Shown here: piece by piece, positions 45,046 through 55,381 of the stretch
How the letters are laid out: every line of letters starts with the position of its first letter
Numbering within the stretch: position 1 is the first letter of the stretch
Assembly: GCA_963662155.1 (NCBI GenBank)
Contig: OY759270.1
Coordinates: forward strand, 49,439,664-49,503,663
From: Lamellibrachia columna
Taxonomy: Eukaryota > Annelida > Polychaeta > Sabellida > Siboglinidae
Direction: 5' to 3'
Length of the DNA stretch: 64,000 nt
Program-made: the position numbers and the translations under genes
Notes under the pieces: generated by a model
What the model was told of the DNA's origin: nothing
The model's input: the letters and a program-made list of their open reading frames with translations, nothing else
Database searches by the model: none

Positions 45046-45800
45046 GTTATAATAATGAACTTCTGTAGTGGCTATGTCCTCAGGAACCTGAGCTCAGAAG
45101 CGCAACAAGATCATTACATTGATAGGGATGTCAATGAAAATTTCAAGTTGCAAATCTATTTTGTTTTATATAGTTTTACGAGCTGCAGCTTGAGAAATTT
45201 AAATGTGAAAACAGTTTAAAAATGAAATTTGGCAAATTGATAGATTTCTAGTTCTAGTTTTCAAATATGTCAAACACTAACTTTTTACAAAGCTCTGTCA
45301 GTCTAATTTGCATAAACGTGCATGACTTTCAGGGAAATTAATTATTTTGTTGTGACTGTTGTACAAAATAAGACAAATTAACAATCAAATGTGTATAACA
45401 TTATTTAAGATGGAATAAGAAATTAATTAATTAAATAACACTGATTAATTAATATAAAAAATGAACTATTTTGCAGCAGGGATGAGAACAAGGGACCACC
45501 AAAGATTTTTGGTGGAAATGCAATTTGGAATAAATATGTCTTGAGTTGTTTTCAGAAGATAGCTATAGTTTCAGATGTTTTCAAAGTGATAGGAAGTTCA
45601 TTCCAGACCCTAGGCGAAGCGACAGAGAAAGCATGCTTGCCCAAGTTAAGTTTAATTTTAGGAACAATAAGTTGTGGTGAAATTGATGATCTAAGCTGCC
45701 TAGGGATATTTGAAAGATGCAGGAGAGTTTGGTGGTTCTGTTGATAGATGATATGTAAGAGTGGACAGTTTAAATTTGATTTGATAAATAACACATGAAG
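45046..45800 (-). mobile_element. Antisense L2-like LINE 3' end (family L2-3), interrupted
   Basis: Minus-strand frame 45794-45552 reads LPRQLRSSISPQLIVPKI, then LGKHAFSVASPRVWNELPITL and a TSETIAIF end, the terminal motif of L2/CR1-type RT proteins (AFSxxxPRxWNxLP). The 3' UTR continues to an ATT-rich end at about 45046 containing CTCAGGTTCCTGAGG. About 300 bp of unrelated AT-rich sequence (45140-45470) separates the coding end from the tail. Confidence 0.85.
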
Positions 45801-45849
45801 CCAGTGTAACTGTTTAAGTAGTGGTAGTGATGATGAAAAACGGCACCAT

Positions 45850-46553
45850 CAGATTTAACAAGATTTGCCATCCAAGCCAAAGGCCCAGATGGCAAGTGGA
45901 CAAGGAAGCCATTGGCTTATCAAGAGTCCAACAATGTTCATCTACTTATAGCCCGCCCTCCTTGTTTTTAAACATGTTCACACTGCAAGCAGTTACACAA
46001 TCCATATAAAATGTTCCGTTCATTTATAATCCTCTGTGAGAATGAGTACATCCTGATATCCAATCTGCACTGATCCTTTACTAATTTTACCTCATGTCCT
46101 CTAGTTCTACTATCTTTCTTGAGTGAGAAAAACATATTTCTTTCAATATTTTCGTATCAATTCAATATCTTAAAAACTTCAATCTGATATCCTCTTAACC
46201 TCCTTGTCTCTAGAGTTGTTAAACCACATCCTTTCAGGCGTTCTTCATAACAAAGGTCTCTCAGTTCTGGAATAATTTAGTTGCTCTCCTCTGTATGCAT
46301 TCAAGCGTATCTATATCCTTACGATATGGTCTCCACGCTTGTATACAGTATTCTAAATGAGGTCTAACTATTGCTTTAAATAGAGGTATAATTAGCTTTT
46401 TTCCTTGTATGTTATGTTTTTCCTAATCAACCCAAGAATGTTATTACCCTTTGAAGCTGCAATACCACACTGTTCTGAAACTTTTATGTGAGCACTTATT
46501 GTTATTCCTAAGTCCTTTTCTTTTACAGTAGTATCTAGAACAGTATATCCCAT
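45850..46553 (-). mobile_element. Antisense CR1-1a copy, 3' part, split by the 46.55-49.13 kb insertion
   Basis: On the minus strand this gives the 1a 3' UTR (45850-45960), the C-terminal domain (several stops and frameshifts, e.g. near 46275 and 46315) and RT sequence up to the codons for VKEKDLGI..., ending at about 46553 at the ATGGG(A) of YKMGDTVLG. The rest of the copy resumes at 49128 on the other side of the plus-strand element. Confidence 0.85.
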
Positions 46554-49127
46554 GGAAATTCAAAATTAACTGTTGGATTAGTTTACCGAAGTCCAAACAT
46601 AAACGAAGAGGACAACACAAAAATAAAAAACGCTATAAAGGAAGTTAGTAAAGGGGAATGTATCATAATGGGAGATTTTAACCATGGACACATACAATGG
46701 AATTCTCTAGAGTACAGGGATTGAGGACCAACAATTTCTATTTTTAATCCAGGATAGCTTTCTTACTCAGCACGTACTAGAACCAACCAGGGGAGAAAAT
46801 GTATTAGATATAGTTTTGTCATCACAAAAAGAATTAGTGGACAATGTAAAAATAATTGAACCATTGGGTAACAGTGACCATAATCAAATACATTTTGACA
46901 TCAATGTAAAATCAGAAAGTAAAAATAAGAAAACGTACAAGAGAAACTTCCACAAAGGTAACTACAAAGATATGAGAAAATATTTAGCAAAGCTAGATTG
47001 GAATAACATGCTGATGAATAAGACCGCAGTTGAATGTTGGAATATTCTAAAATATGAAATTGAGAGTATCATCGATAAATTTTTTCCCTTCCAAAAACAA
47101 GGAAAACGGTGTAGAAAGAAACACTTGTCAAAAGAGGCTATTAGAAAAATAATGCTAAAACAAACTATGTGGAGGGTTTATAGGCATACCAGAAAGGAAG
47201 AAGACTATGCAAAATACAAAGAGGCACTTAATGCAGCTACAACTGAAATCAGACAATCTAAAAGAAGCTATGAGCAAAAACTAGCATGTAACATAAAAAA
47301 TGATAGCAAGAGTTTTTATGCATATGTCAGGAGTAAACAAAACGTACAAGACAAGGTTGGACCTCTAGAAGACAGTGCTGGAAATATAATATCACAGGGG
47401 TTTTTAATGGCGGAAGACCTAAATGGTTACTTCAGTTCAGTGTTTACCAAAGAAGATATTAGTTCATTACCAGTTGCTGATGCTAAATTTCAGGGGGCTA
47501 AATCTGACTATTTAGGTCCGTTAGTTGTAACTCCAGAATTGGTAGCTAAGAAAATAAAGGCAATGAAGGATAACAAATCACCGGGAGTGGATGGGATTCC
47601 TCCAAAATTACTAATGGAAACAGTAGAACAAATGAGTATACCACTTGCAAGAGTATTCAACTTGTCATTAAAAGAGGGAGTTGTTCCGTTTGAATGGAAA
47701 GAAGCAAACATCATACCATTATTTAAAAAGGGTTCGAGAAATAAGTCAGAGAATTACAGACCAGTGAGTTTAACATCAGTGATTTGTAAATTATTAGAAC
47801 GGTTAATTAAAGACCATATGGTGGACTTCCTCGTTAAGCATAAATTATTAAATTCATCTCAACATGGATTCCTTAAAGCGAGGTCATGCTTAACAAATAT
47901 GTTATGTTTTTTGGAAGAAATCACTAAGTGGATAGACGTGGGATCGCCAGTAGATATTATCTACTTAGATTTTCAGAAAGCTTTTGACAAAGTGCCACAT
48001 CAAAGATTACTACTTAAATTAAAAGCCCATGGTATCGGGGATAGCATAACTGACTGGATAGAACAATGGCTGACTGACAGAAGACAACGAGTTGTAGTAG
48101 ATGGAGAAGTTTCAATTTGGAAATCGGTTTTGAGTGGGGTACCTCAAGGATCAGTATTAGGACCTATATTATTCTTAATTTATATCAATGACTTGGACGA
48201 CAGTATAACAAGTAACGTACTGAAATTTGCGGATGACACAAAACTGTTTAGAAAAGTTAATACTAATGGTGATAAACAACATTTACAAAACGATCTAGAC
48301 AGATTAATGAAATGGTCTGAGAAATGTCAGATGTTGCGCAAATTGGGGAAATGTAAATGCCTACATACAGGACATGGGAACTTGAATGTAAACTATAAAA
48401 TGGGAGATACTGTTCTGGGTACTACTGTGAAAGAAAAGGACTTAGGAGTTACAATAAGCGCTGATATGAAAGTTTCAGAGCAGTGTGGTATTGCAGCTTC
48501 AAAGGGTAATCAAATTCTTGGATCGATTAGAAGAAACATAACATACAAGGGAAAAAAGTTAATTATACCTCTTTATAAAGCAATAGTTAGACCTCATTTA
48601 GAATACTGTATACAAACATGGAGACCATATCGTAAGAAGGATATAGATACGCTTGAACGCATACAAAGGAGAGCAACTAAAATGATTCCAGAACTGAGAG
48701 ACCTTAGTTATGAAGAACGCCTGAAAGAATGTGGTTTAACAACTCTAGAGACAAGGAGGTTAAGAGGAGATCAGATTGAAGTTTTTAAGATATTGAATGG
48801 GTATGAAAATATTGATAGAAATATGTTTTTCTCACTCAAGAAGGATAACAGAACTAGAGGACATGAGGTAAAATTAGTAAAGGATCAATGTAGATTGGAC
48901 ATCAGGAAGCACTCGTTCTCACAGAGGAATGAATGGAACAAATTGTCTACAGATTGTGTAACTGCTAGCAGCGTGAATATGTTTAAAAATAAGGTAGACA
49001 CATATCTCATGAGGGCGGGTTATAAGTAGATGAACATTGTTGGACTCTCGATAAGCCAATGGCTTCCTTGTCCACTTGCCATCTGGGCCTTTGGCTTGGA
49101 TGGCAACTCTTGTTAAATCTTGTTAAA
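46554..49127 (+). mobile_element. CR1-type LINE, subfamily 1a, copy 3 (youngest, mostly intact)
   Basis: 5'-truncated in the endonuclease (GNSKLTVGLVYRSP), keeps GDFNHGHIQW, then has a short frame break near 46705-46730 and an uninterrupted 737-codon frame. 3' UTR: GTTGGACTCTCGATAAGCC to TTGTTAAATCTTGTTAAA. It is inserted into an older antisense copy of its own family: both edges drop straight into minus-strand CR1-1a sequence. Compared with the complete antisense copy at 31.5-32.7 kb, about 170 bp of target are missing at the site. Confidence 0.93.
46816..49029 (+). CDS. CR1-1a ORF2 part: endonuclease C-terminus plus reverse transcriptase
   Basis: An open frame of 737 codons, really open a little further upstream, since its first codon is TTG within the endonuclease rather than a true start. 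Residues 15-30 hold PLGNSDHNQIHFD (catalytic SDH of the AP endonuclease). RT blocks: SPGVDGIPPKL (about 255), NYRPVSLTSV (about 313), YLDFQKAFD (Asp385), VPQGSVLGP (about 442), FADD (471-474), then the thumb and C-terminal domain ending in RAGYK. The RT active-site aspartates are present. Oddities: KCQMLRKLGK replaces the usual KWQMLFNFGK, and two codons are lost at SFSQRNEWN. The product would nick DNA and reverse-transcribe its own RNA. With the 5' end missing, the copy is not expected to be autonomous. Confidence 0.9.
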   Translation: MSSQKELVDNVKIIEPLGNSDHNQIHFDINVKSESKNKKTYKRNFHKGNYKDMRKYLAKLDWNNMLMNKTAVECWNILKYEIESIIDKFFPFQKQGKRCRKKHLSKEAIRKIMLKQTMWRVYRHTRKEEDYAKYKEALNAATTEIRQSKRSYEQKLACNIKNDSKSFYAYVRSKQNVQDKVGPLEDSAGNIISQGFLMAEDLNGYFSSVFTKEDISSLPVADAKFQGAKSDYLGPLVVTPELVAKKIKAMKDNKSPGVDGIPPKLLMETVEQMSIPLARVFNLSLKEGVVPFEWKEANIIPLFKKGSRNKSENYRPVSLTSVICKLLERLIKDHMVDFLVKHKLLNSSQHGFLKARSCLTNMLCFLEEITKWIDVGSPVDIIYLDFQKAFDKVPHQRLLLKLKAHGIGDSITDWIEQWLTDRRQRVVVDGEVSIWKSVLSGVPQGSVLGPILFLIYINDLDDSITSNVLKFADDTKLFRKVNTNGDKQHLQNDLDRLMKWSEKCQMLRKLGKCKCLHTGHGNLNVNYKMGDTVLGTTVKEKDLGVTISADMKVSEQCGIAASKGNQILGSIRRNITYKGKKLIIPLYKAIVRPHLEYCIQTWRPYRKKDIDTLERIQRRATKMIPELRDLSYEERLKECGLTTLETRRLRGDQIEVFKILNGYENIDRNMFFSLKKDNRTRGHEVKLVKDQCRLDIRKHSFSQRNEWNKLSTDCVTASSVNMFKNKVDTYLMRAGYK

Positions 49128-49778
49128 TTTCAGTACGTTGATTGTTGTATTGTCGTCCAAGTCATTGATATATATTAAGAATAATAAAGGTCCTAATACT
49201 GATTCTTGTGGTACCCCACTCAAAACTGATTTCCAGTTTGAAACCGCCCCATCTACTACAACACGCTGTTTTCTGTCAGTCAGCCATTGTTCTATCCAGC
49301 CAATTATGCCACCCCCGATACTATGGTCTTTTAATTGAAGTTGTAATCTTTGATGTGGCACTTTGTCAAAAGTTTCTGAAAATCTAAGTAGATAATATCT
49401 ACTGGCGATCCCTTGTCTATCAACTGAGTGATTTCTTCAAAAAAACAGAACATATTTGTTAAGCATGACCTCGCTTTTAGGAATCCATGTTGATATAAAT
49501 TTAATAATTTATGCCTAACAAGGAAGTCCACCATATGGTCTTTAATTAACCTTTCTAATATAATTTACAAATCACTGATGTTAAACTCACTGGTCTGTAA
49601 TTCTCTTACTTATTTCTCGAACCCTTTTTAAATAATGGTACAGTATGATGTTTGCTTCTTTCCATTCAAAAGGAACAACTGCCTCTTTTAATGACAAGTT
49701 TAACACTGTTGTAAGTGGTGTACTGATTTGTTCTGCTGTTTCCATTAGTAGTCTTGGCAGAATTCCATCCACTCCCGG
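49128..49778 (-). mobile_element. Antisense CR1-1a copy, 5' part of the split element
   Basis: Minus strand from 49778: GVDGILPRLLMETAEQIST, NLSLKEAVVPFEWKEAN, then broken NYRPVS, MVDFLVRHKLLNLYQHGFLKARSCL, VDIIYLDFQK, WIEQWLTDRKQRVVVDG, VPQESVLGPLLF and NVLKF, where copy 3 interrupts. It continues at 46553. Its own 5' truncation point at 49778 sits inside another LINE. Confidence 0.88.
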
Positions 49779-51375
49779 TCAGCGCTATCATAAGCTTTTT
49801 CAAAGTCTTCGAAAGTGATGTACATAGGAGAATTCCACTCCAGGGACTCATAGAGTAGCTATATAGTCCGTGCATGACCTCTCCTTCCGAAAGAAAGCCT
49901 GTTCCTCCCACAATAGTCTGTCAACCTCTGTTTTCATTCTTTCCAGAAGAATGTTGTTGAACACTTTTCTTGGTAATGGCTGGTATTGACAGTAACGTGA
50001 TGCCCCTCCAGTTTTTGCAGTCTTTCAAATTGCCTTTCTTGGGGAGCTTGAACAGGTGGCCATGTCTCCAGTCTTCTGGAATCTCTTCTTCAACCCAGAT
50101 CTTCCCAAAGAGCCGGTAAAGACAGTTCACTGATGTCTCTCTATCAGCCTTTATTACTTCTGGTGGAATCCCGTCTGGACTTTGTGCTTTCCCATTCTTC
50201 AGGTGCAGGATTGCTTTCCTTATTTCCTGTTTTGATGGTCTGTCGGTGTTGATGCAAAGTGATGTTTCAGCCGGAGTTATATCTGGAGGCTCATCAGGTG
50301 AAGGTTGGTTTAGTAGTCCTTCGAAATAATCTTTCTATCAGTTGAGTTGGTCTGCTTGGTTTGTCAACACCTGTCCAGTTTTGTCCATATCATGTTGTTC
50401 ATCTTTATGACGCTAGCTTCCATGTAATGCCATACAATTCTTTCAGATTTCTTTGTCCTGCGGCTTCTTCTGCTTGGCTGGCCAGTCTCTCTACAAAGTC
50501 TTTCTTATCAAGTTTTACACTTCTTTTTACCACCTTGTTGGCTTCTGTATATAGGCAGTGTGCTTCTGTCTTGGCTGCTTTTATTTTGCTGTTGTTTATT
50601 TTTGCTTATCTCTGCTTCCTTTCTGCTACCTTCTCCAAGGTTTCGGCTGAAATCCAGTATTTGTGATGTTTTTTTGTTCTCTTACTGATTATCTTGTCAC
50701 ATGTTTCTTTCCATGCTTATTTGCTTTATTGCCACATTTGTTCCACTGTTGCATCATCTTCAATAAGGTTGGACAGGAGTTGATATTTGTTTGCTAGTTC
50801 CAACTGGAAGCAGTACTTGGTTGTTATGTCTCTCAACAGTTCAGTGTTGTATCTAATTCCTGGTTTTGCTGCCGTTGGGTGATATATCGTGAGCATGAAC
50901 TTGATTTTTCCTGTGACCATCTTGGACCAGACGTTTTGCAGGGATCTTCTAAAGATACAGATTTGATCAATCTGGTTCTCTGTCTGATGGTCTGGTGAAA
51001 TCAATGTGGTCTTGTGAATCCTTTGATGTGGGAATACACTACCCCCAATAACTAGACTGTTGAAGTGGCAAAAGTCGGTGAATAGTTTTCCCTTTTCGTT
51101 TATCTCACCGAGGCCCTTCTTCCCCATGACTAGCTCTTTTCCTATGTTGTCTTTTCCAATCTTGGCATTGAAGTCACCCATCGTGATTAGTGAATCTTCT
51201 TTGCTTTTTGGTCCACAACTGCATGGAGTCTCCAATCAAACTCTTTTCCCTGCATCTGAGTCGTTTGTTGGGGCATAGCACTGTACAATCAGTACCTTGC
51301 GTATTCTGGTGTAGAATCTGGCTGAAATGATGCGGGATGAAAATGCTTTCCAGTCCAGAAGAGCTCAGAAACAAT
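49779..51375 (-). mobile_element. Antisense RTE-like LINE (endonuclease to RT block A)
   Basis: On the minus strand, in order: AFSSRIISARFYTRIRK (51370-51310), an IVQCYAPTNDSDA-like motif, LITMGDFNAKIGKDNIGK, GLGEINEKGKLFTDFC, LVIGGSVFPHQRIHKTT and ISPDHQTENQIDQICI (AP endonuclease, about 51190-50930); then a linker and RT fingers EEEIPEDWRHGHLFKLPKKG, NWRGITLLSIPA, and finally SPMYITFEDFEKAYDSAD at 49779. RT palm downstream of block A is missing because the CR1-1a insertion lies at that point. Frameshifts and stops make it a pseudo-element. Proteins of this kind are often labelled craniofacial development protein 2-like in invertebrate annotations. Confidence 0.85.
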
Positions 51376-52011
51376 TTTAATTGTTCATATTAAATAACAT
51401 TAATTACTTTCTCGTAATACATGTGAAATAAAAGCATCCTTTCATCGCGCACACATATTCAATATATAACATTAATTAACATATTAGTAATTCATTAATT
51501 GACGTGCTACACTATTGTAACTGCTAGTGTGATTTTGACGGGTAATAAATAAAACACAACAGTTTACAGTTATTTAGATTTCTTGAAGGGATGGAGTCGT
51601 AATAGAGTATTCAGTATCCTTGCCACAATAATTACGTAAAAACAGAAATGTATTATTATCATTATGGGACTACATAACTTTTCATTATCATTACAAGCCA
51701 TCATTGTCAATTTCATTATCATTACCATCAATGACCAGTTATATGTAAAGAACTCCATGAACCAACTATTGTAAAAGTTTCTTATATTTATTTCAATGAA
51801 AAGATCGCAAAGTAACAATGGTGTTTTAAAGTTGTCTGCTGGTGTAACTCGTACTGCGCTGCTGCTTGGAGGGTTTATTGATACAGATGTTAAAGACAGT
51901 AAGCTTACCGCTGGTCCACTGCTGGAAGTCTGAAACCCATATCAGTGAAGTAATTACCAACGATTAAAAGCCTGTCTCCATCAGGAAGCTAGTGTGAAAA
52001 GGACAGTTAGG
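51376..52011. other. Intronic sequence with ATTATC-rich tract
   Basis: 51650-51745 is rich in CATTATCATTA units. Otherwise unrecognised. Confidence 0.45.
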
Positions 52012-52105
52012 TGGGGACTCTTGATAAGCCCATGGTGTCCTTGTCCGCTTGCCATCTGGACCTTTGCCTAGGATGGCAATCTTGTTAAATATTGTTACAA
52101 ATGGA
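52012..52105 (+). mobile_element. CR1-1 3' UTR fragment
   Basis: GGGGACTCTTGATAAGCCC, CCTTGTCCGCTTGCCATCTG and GGATGGCAATCTTGTTAAAT match the CR1-1 tail. No coding sequence is attached, so this is an extreme 5' truncation. Confidence 0.85.
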
Positions 52106-53284
52106 GTACGGACATAACTCCTCACGGACAAAACCCCTAATGATCATTATTATTTTGACCTTGCAGTAATGTAACATAATTTTTTCTGCAACTTGTTTAT
52201 TTAAAATAATTAAGTCATGTACATGTTGACACTTCTTATGTATTGAATAGGAGAAATACAAAAGATGTAGCTAATTGCGTATAAGATGATCATAGTAGAT
52301 CAAAATTAGTAGACCTAGCATCAACTCACAACATACATTTCTTTTGGCCGGAGGGGGTAATGTAGGTATACAGACACACTTCCCCCGGGTATAATGCCCC
52401 CACCTAAATGGCAACTAGGACTAAAAAACCTCCTCACACAACTACACAAAAATACACCATGCGGTATATGTAATAACCTTTATTTGCATTGTAAAAAATT
52501 AGTTACATCTTTATTGTGGGGGGGTGAGTGCTGAGTACGAGTACACCACTTGTACCATGGCTAATCCAGCATAGGCTTTATACAATATTCCAGTTATTGT
52601 TGTTCCGATTAACGCTTCATATATATACCCCTATGTAGGCACATGCAGAAATAAGGTAAATTGCTTTAGGAAATCCTTGCCCAAGCCTAAATAATAACAC
52701 TATTTAGTAAGTATTTACATAGTGTGGCTTTCTTCCGCGCACCGAGGGCCTCAGTCTGAGGCAGTTGCACAAAAGAAATTGTGTAAAATTTGCACGAACT
52801 GCCGTATAACCGTCCAATACACATTGAATGCACAGGATTGCGTATCCGCTGGATGTGAATATGTTATCAGTCATTCGATCAAGAAATGTGTATTCAGACA
52901 AATGCGGTGATACTACAACTGCACATAGGCACAGTATATACATGAAAAGTAATACATATGTGGTTAGGTAACTCACCAGATTAGAATTACTAAAAAAAAA
53001 CTAAATATGTATTTGGTGTTCCCCAAAAATATAAATGTGCATATAATTTTATTATTATTTGTAAATTATTTAAATGAAAATGTTAATGTAAAGAGAGTAC
53101 ATTAAATTGTAAATTTATATAAATTGACTTAAATTTATATAAATTTACTTAATTAATTTAAAGTACTCCTTCCCTCCCTCCTTAAAGTTGCGCATGCGCA
53201 TGACATGCAGTATCATCAGTATAATTATTAATTACAAAAACAATAATCTTTTTTCACCAAACGACATATAATTTAACCCATGCA
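52106..53284. other. Intronic sequence, nothing recognised
   Basis: A short duplicated AAATTTATATAAATT word lies at 53111-53145. Otherwise there is no signature. Confidence 0.4.
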
Positions 53285-53850
53285 TCGGCACTGTCGCAAG
53301 CGTTCGAAGAGTCGAAAGCGTTATTGCAATCATCACAAGTGCTGGTTCATTATGACCCGCGACTACCACTGGTGTTAAGCTGTGATGCATTGCCATATGG
53401 CATCGGAGCTGTGCTATCACATCAAATGCCAGACGGCTCGGACAAACCTGTCGCATTCGTGTCGAGAACACTCGCTCAAGCAGAGAGGAATTATGGACAG
53501 ATTGAGCGAGTAGTTGCTATTATCATTGGTGTCACCAAATTCCACAAATGATTCTACGGTCGAGACTTTGTCATTCAGACAGACCACCGGCCGCTATTGG
53601 GTCTGCTGATGATCTCATCCCTTGCGAGCGCAAGGATCCAGCGATGGGCACTGACATTGTCAAACTACCGGTATCACTTACGATACAAATCTAGTGTGAA
53701 GAACACTAACGCAGATGGTCTGAGCATATTACCGTTACCAACGAAGACAGCTTATGTTCCTGTGCCAGAGGAAGTGGTTCTGTCATTGTCAATTGTCAAT
53801 GACACACCAATCACAACGACCAAAATAGCACAGTGAACAGCTCGAGATCC
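53285..53850 (+). pseudogene. Ty3/gypsy RNase H and linker, truncated
   Basis: Starts abruptly at LSQAFEESKALLQSSQVLVHYDP, the RT/RNase H boundary, then LVLSCDALPYGIGAVLSHQ (first RNase H Asp), PVAFVSRTLAQAERNYGQIERV, a stop replacing Arg after TKFHK, FYGRDFVIQTDHRPLLGLL (second catalytic Asp), RWALTLSNYRYHLRYK and NADGLSILP. A second stop follows TTTKIAQ at 53834-53836. Gag, protease and RT are absent. GC content is higher than in the flanks. The downstream partner is the integrase frame. Confidence 0.92.
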
Positions 53851-53851
53851 A

Positions 53852-55069
53852 GTGCTATCAAAAGTGCTGAACTTCGTTTTGCAGGGCTGGCCATCTGTTT
53901 TTGACGGGGAGTTCACAGCGTACAGTAGAAAGAAGGATGAACTGTCAGTAGAGCAAGGATGTTTGCTATGGGGATCTTGCGTTATCATCCCAGCACTAGG
54001 ACGAGAGGAATTACTTAACAAACGTCATGAATACCATCCAGGTATCGTGAGAATGAAGGCATTAGTATGCAGTTACCTGTGGTGGCCAGGACTTGACGCA
54101 GAGATCGAGCTCAAAGTGCATAGCTGTGCTGTATGTCAAGAACACAGCAAGTTGCCAGCAAATGCAAACTTACACCCGTGGGAGTGGCCAGGCAAAACGT
54201 GGTACCGCATGCATATCGACTACGCTGGTCCGTTTGAATGGAAAATTATTCTAGTCATTGTGGATGCTCATTCAAAATACATTGACGCGCATGTCATGAC
54301 ATCTTTGACTACCGCTGCTACCATATTGCGGCTTCGTCAAACATTTGCAACACATGGCCTGCCATGCACCTTGGTGTCAGATAATGGAACTGCATTCACC
54401 AGCCATAAATTTCAGAACTTCTACAGGAGCAGTGGCATCAACCACATCCACAGTGCACCATTCCACCCAGCCAGCAATGGGCTCGCAGAAAGGGCTGCAG
54501 AAACTATCAAAGACGGCCTAAAGAAAATCAAAGGTGGTGATCTCGAAACAAGGATGTATCAATTCTTGTCACGATATCGGGTAACGCCTCAAATGACAAC
54601 TGGTCAAATGCCTGCAGAGATGCTTATGTCAAAACGAACTCGATTCAGACTTGATCTCCTGTATCCGGCGGTGGAAGATCGTGTGTTAAACAAACAAGCC
54701 AAGGCACAAGAGAATCACAACGCAGCAGTAACCGAGCGAACATTCTTAACAGGTGATGCAGTTTGGGCCATGAACTTTGCAACTAAACCGAAATGGCTAC
54801 CCGGAGTACTTCAAACTCGCTTGGGTCCAGTGTCGTTCACCGTCACTCTGACTGATGGACGCGTATGGAGATGTCATGTGGATCATCTACGTGCCCACAT
54901 ACCGGAAGAGAATGTCGGCATGACATTACCGCTACCTTCAAGTGTCGGTGTTGTTCCACCTATGGAAGGTGTTAAACTGGCACCATCACCTGTAGTGAAA
55001 TCACCATCATGTGAGACGGTGATTACGTCTTGTACTTTGGATTGGATTGGATTTATAAACCACTTGTGA
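53852..55069 (+). CDS. Ty3/gypsy integrase domain (open frame)
   Basis: 405 codons, the intact part of the gypsy pol. HHCC zinc-binding finger: H59, H62, C92, C95. Catalytic core: Asp123 in HIDYAGPF, Asp177 in VSDNGTAF and Glu213 in GLAERAAE, with the classic 35-residue gap between the last two. A C-terminal GPY-like module follows (about 310-350, RLGPVSFTVTL, CHVDHLRAHI). This enzyme inserts retrotransposon cDNA into chromosomes. The apparent start is an internal GTG and the real polyprotein began upstream, so expression is not expected without the lost 5' half. It is similar to K02A2.6-type gypsy proteins common in invertebrates. Confidence 0.92.
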   Translation: MLSKVLNFVLQGWPSVFDGEFTAYSRKKDELSVEQGCLLWGSCVIIPALGREELLNKRHEYHPGIVRMKALVCSYLWWPGLDAEIELKVHSCAVCQEHSKLPANANLHPWEWPGKTWYRMHIDYAGPFEWKIILVIVDAHSKYIDAHVMTSLTTAATILRLRQTFATHGLPCTLVSDNGTAFTSHKFQNFYRSSGINHIHSAPFHPASNGLAERAAETIKDGLKKIKGGDLETRMYQFLSRYRVTPQMTTGQMPAEMLMSKRTRFRLDLLYPAVEDRVLNKQAKAQENHNAAVTERTFLTGDAVWAMNFATKPKWLPGVLQTRLGPVSFTVTLTDGRVWRCHVDHLRAHIPEENVGMTLPLPSSVGVVPPMEGVKLAPSPVVKSPSCETVITSCTLDWIGFINHL

Positions 55070-55113
55070 CTGTTTTTTTTATGGGTGTACGCTGAACGCT
55101 GCCCTGTGACATT

Positions 55114-55381
55114 TGTTATGTCTAATTTATAACTAATATTGCAATTGTAGACTTGTGTTGATTGGACTAGTGTTGCAGTTACTGACATTTCACAGTTTGA
55201 GTTTAAAAACTATGCATGGAGGAATGTGGTGTATTTCGGATAATAAGTTTCGATTCACATTTTCAGTTACCCATGTTTTGATACCGGAGGCCCCAGACGT
55301 TTTTATGTTGCTTGTATCCGTGGGATGGTGCAGCCGTGTTGCGTTAATAAAGTGAATTATTGTCAGTGGCGACATAATACA
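55114..55381 (+). repeat. Probable gypsy 3' LTR (268 bp)
   Basis: Starts TGTTATGTC and ends GACATAATACA, which form a short inverted end repeat with TG...CA termini. TTAATAAAGTG near the 3' end supplies a polyadenylation signal. It lies 45 bp after the pol stop, as expected. No second LTR exists at the 5' side, consistent with the truncated element. The next base begins CR1-1b sequence. Confidence 0.7.

Noticed and set aside
45850..49127. Twin-priming inversion of a single CR1 insertion
   Set aside because: Both the minus and the plus pieces carry their own 3' ends and overlap in content, and the minus copy resumes at 49128. Nested insertion explains this better.
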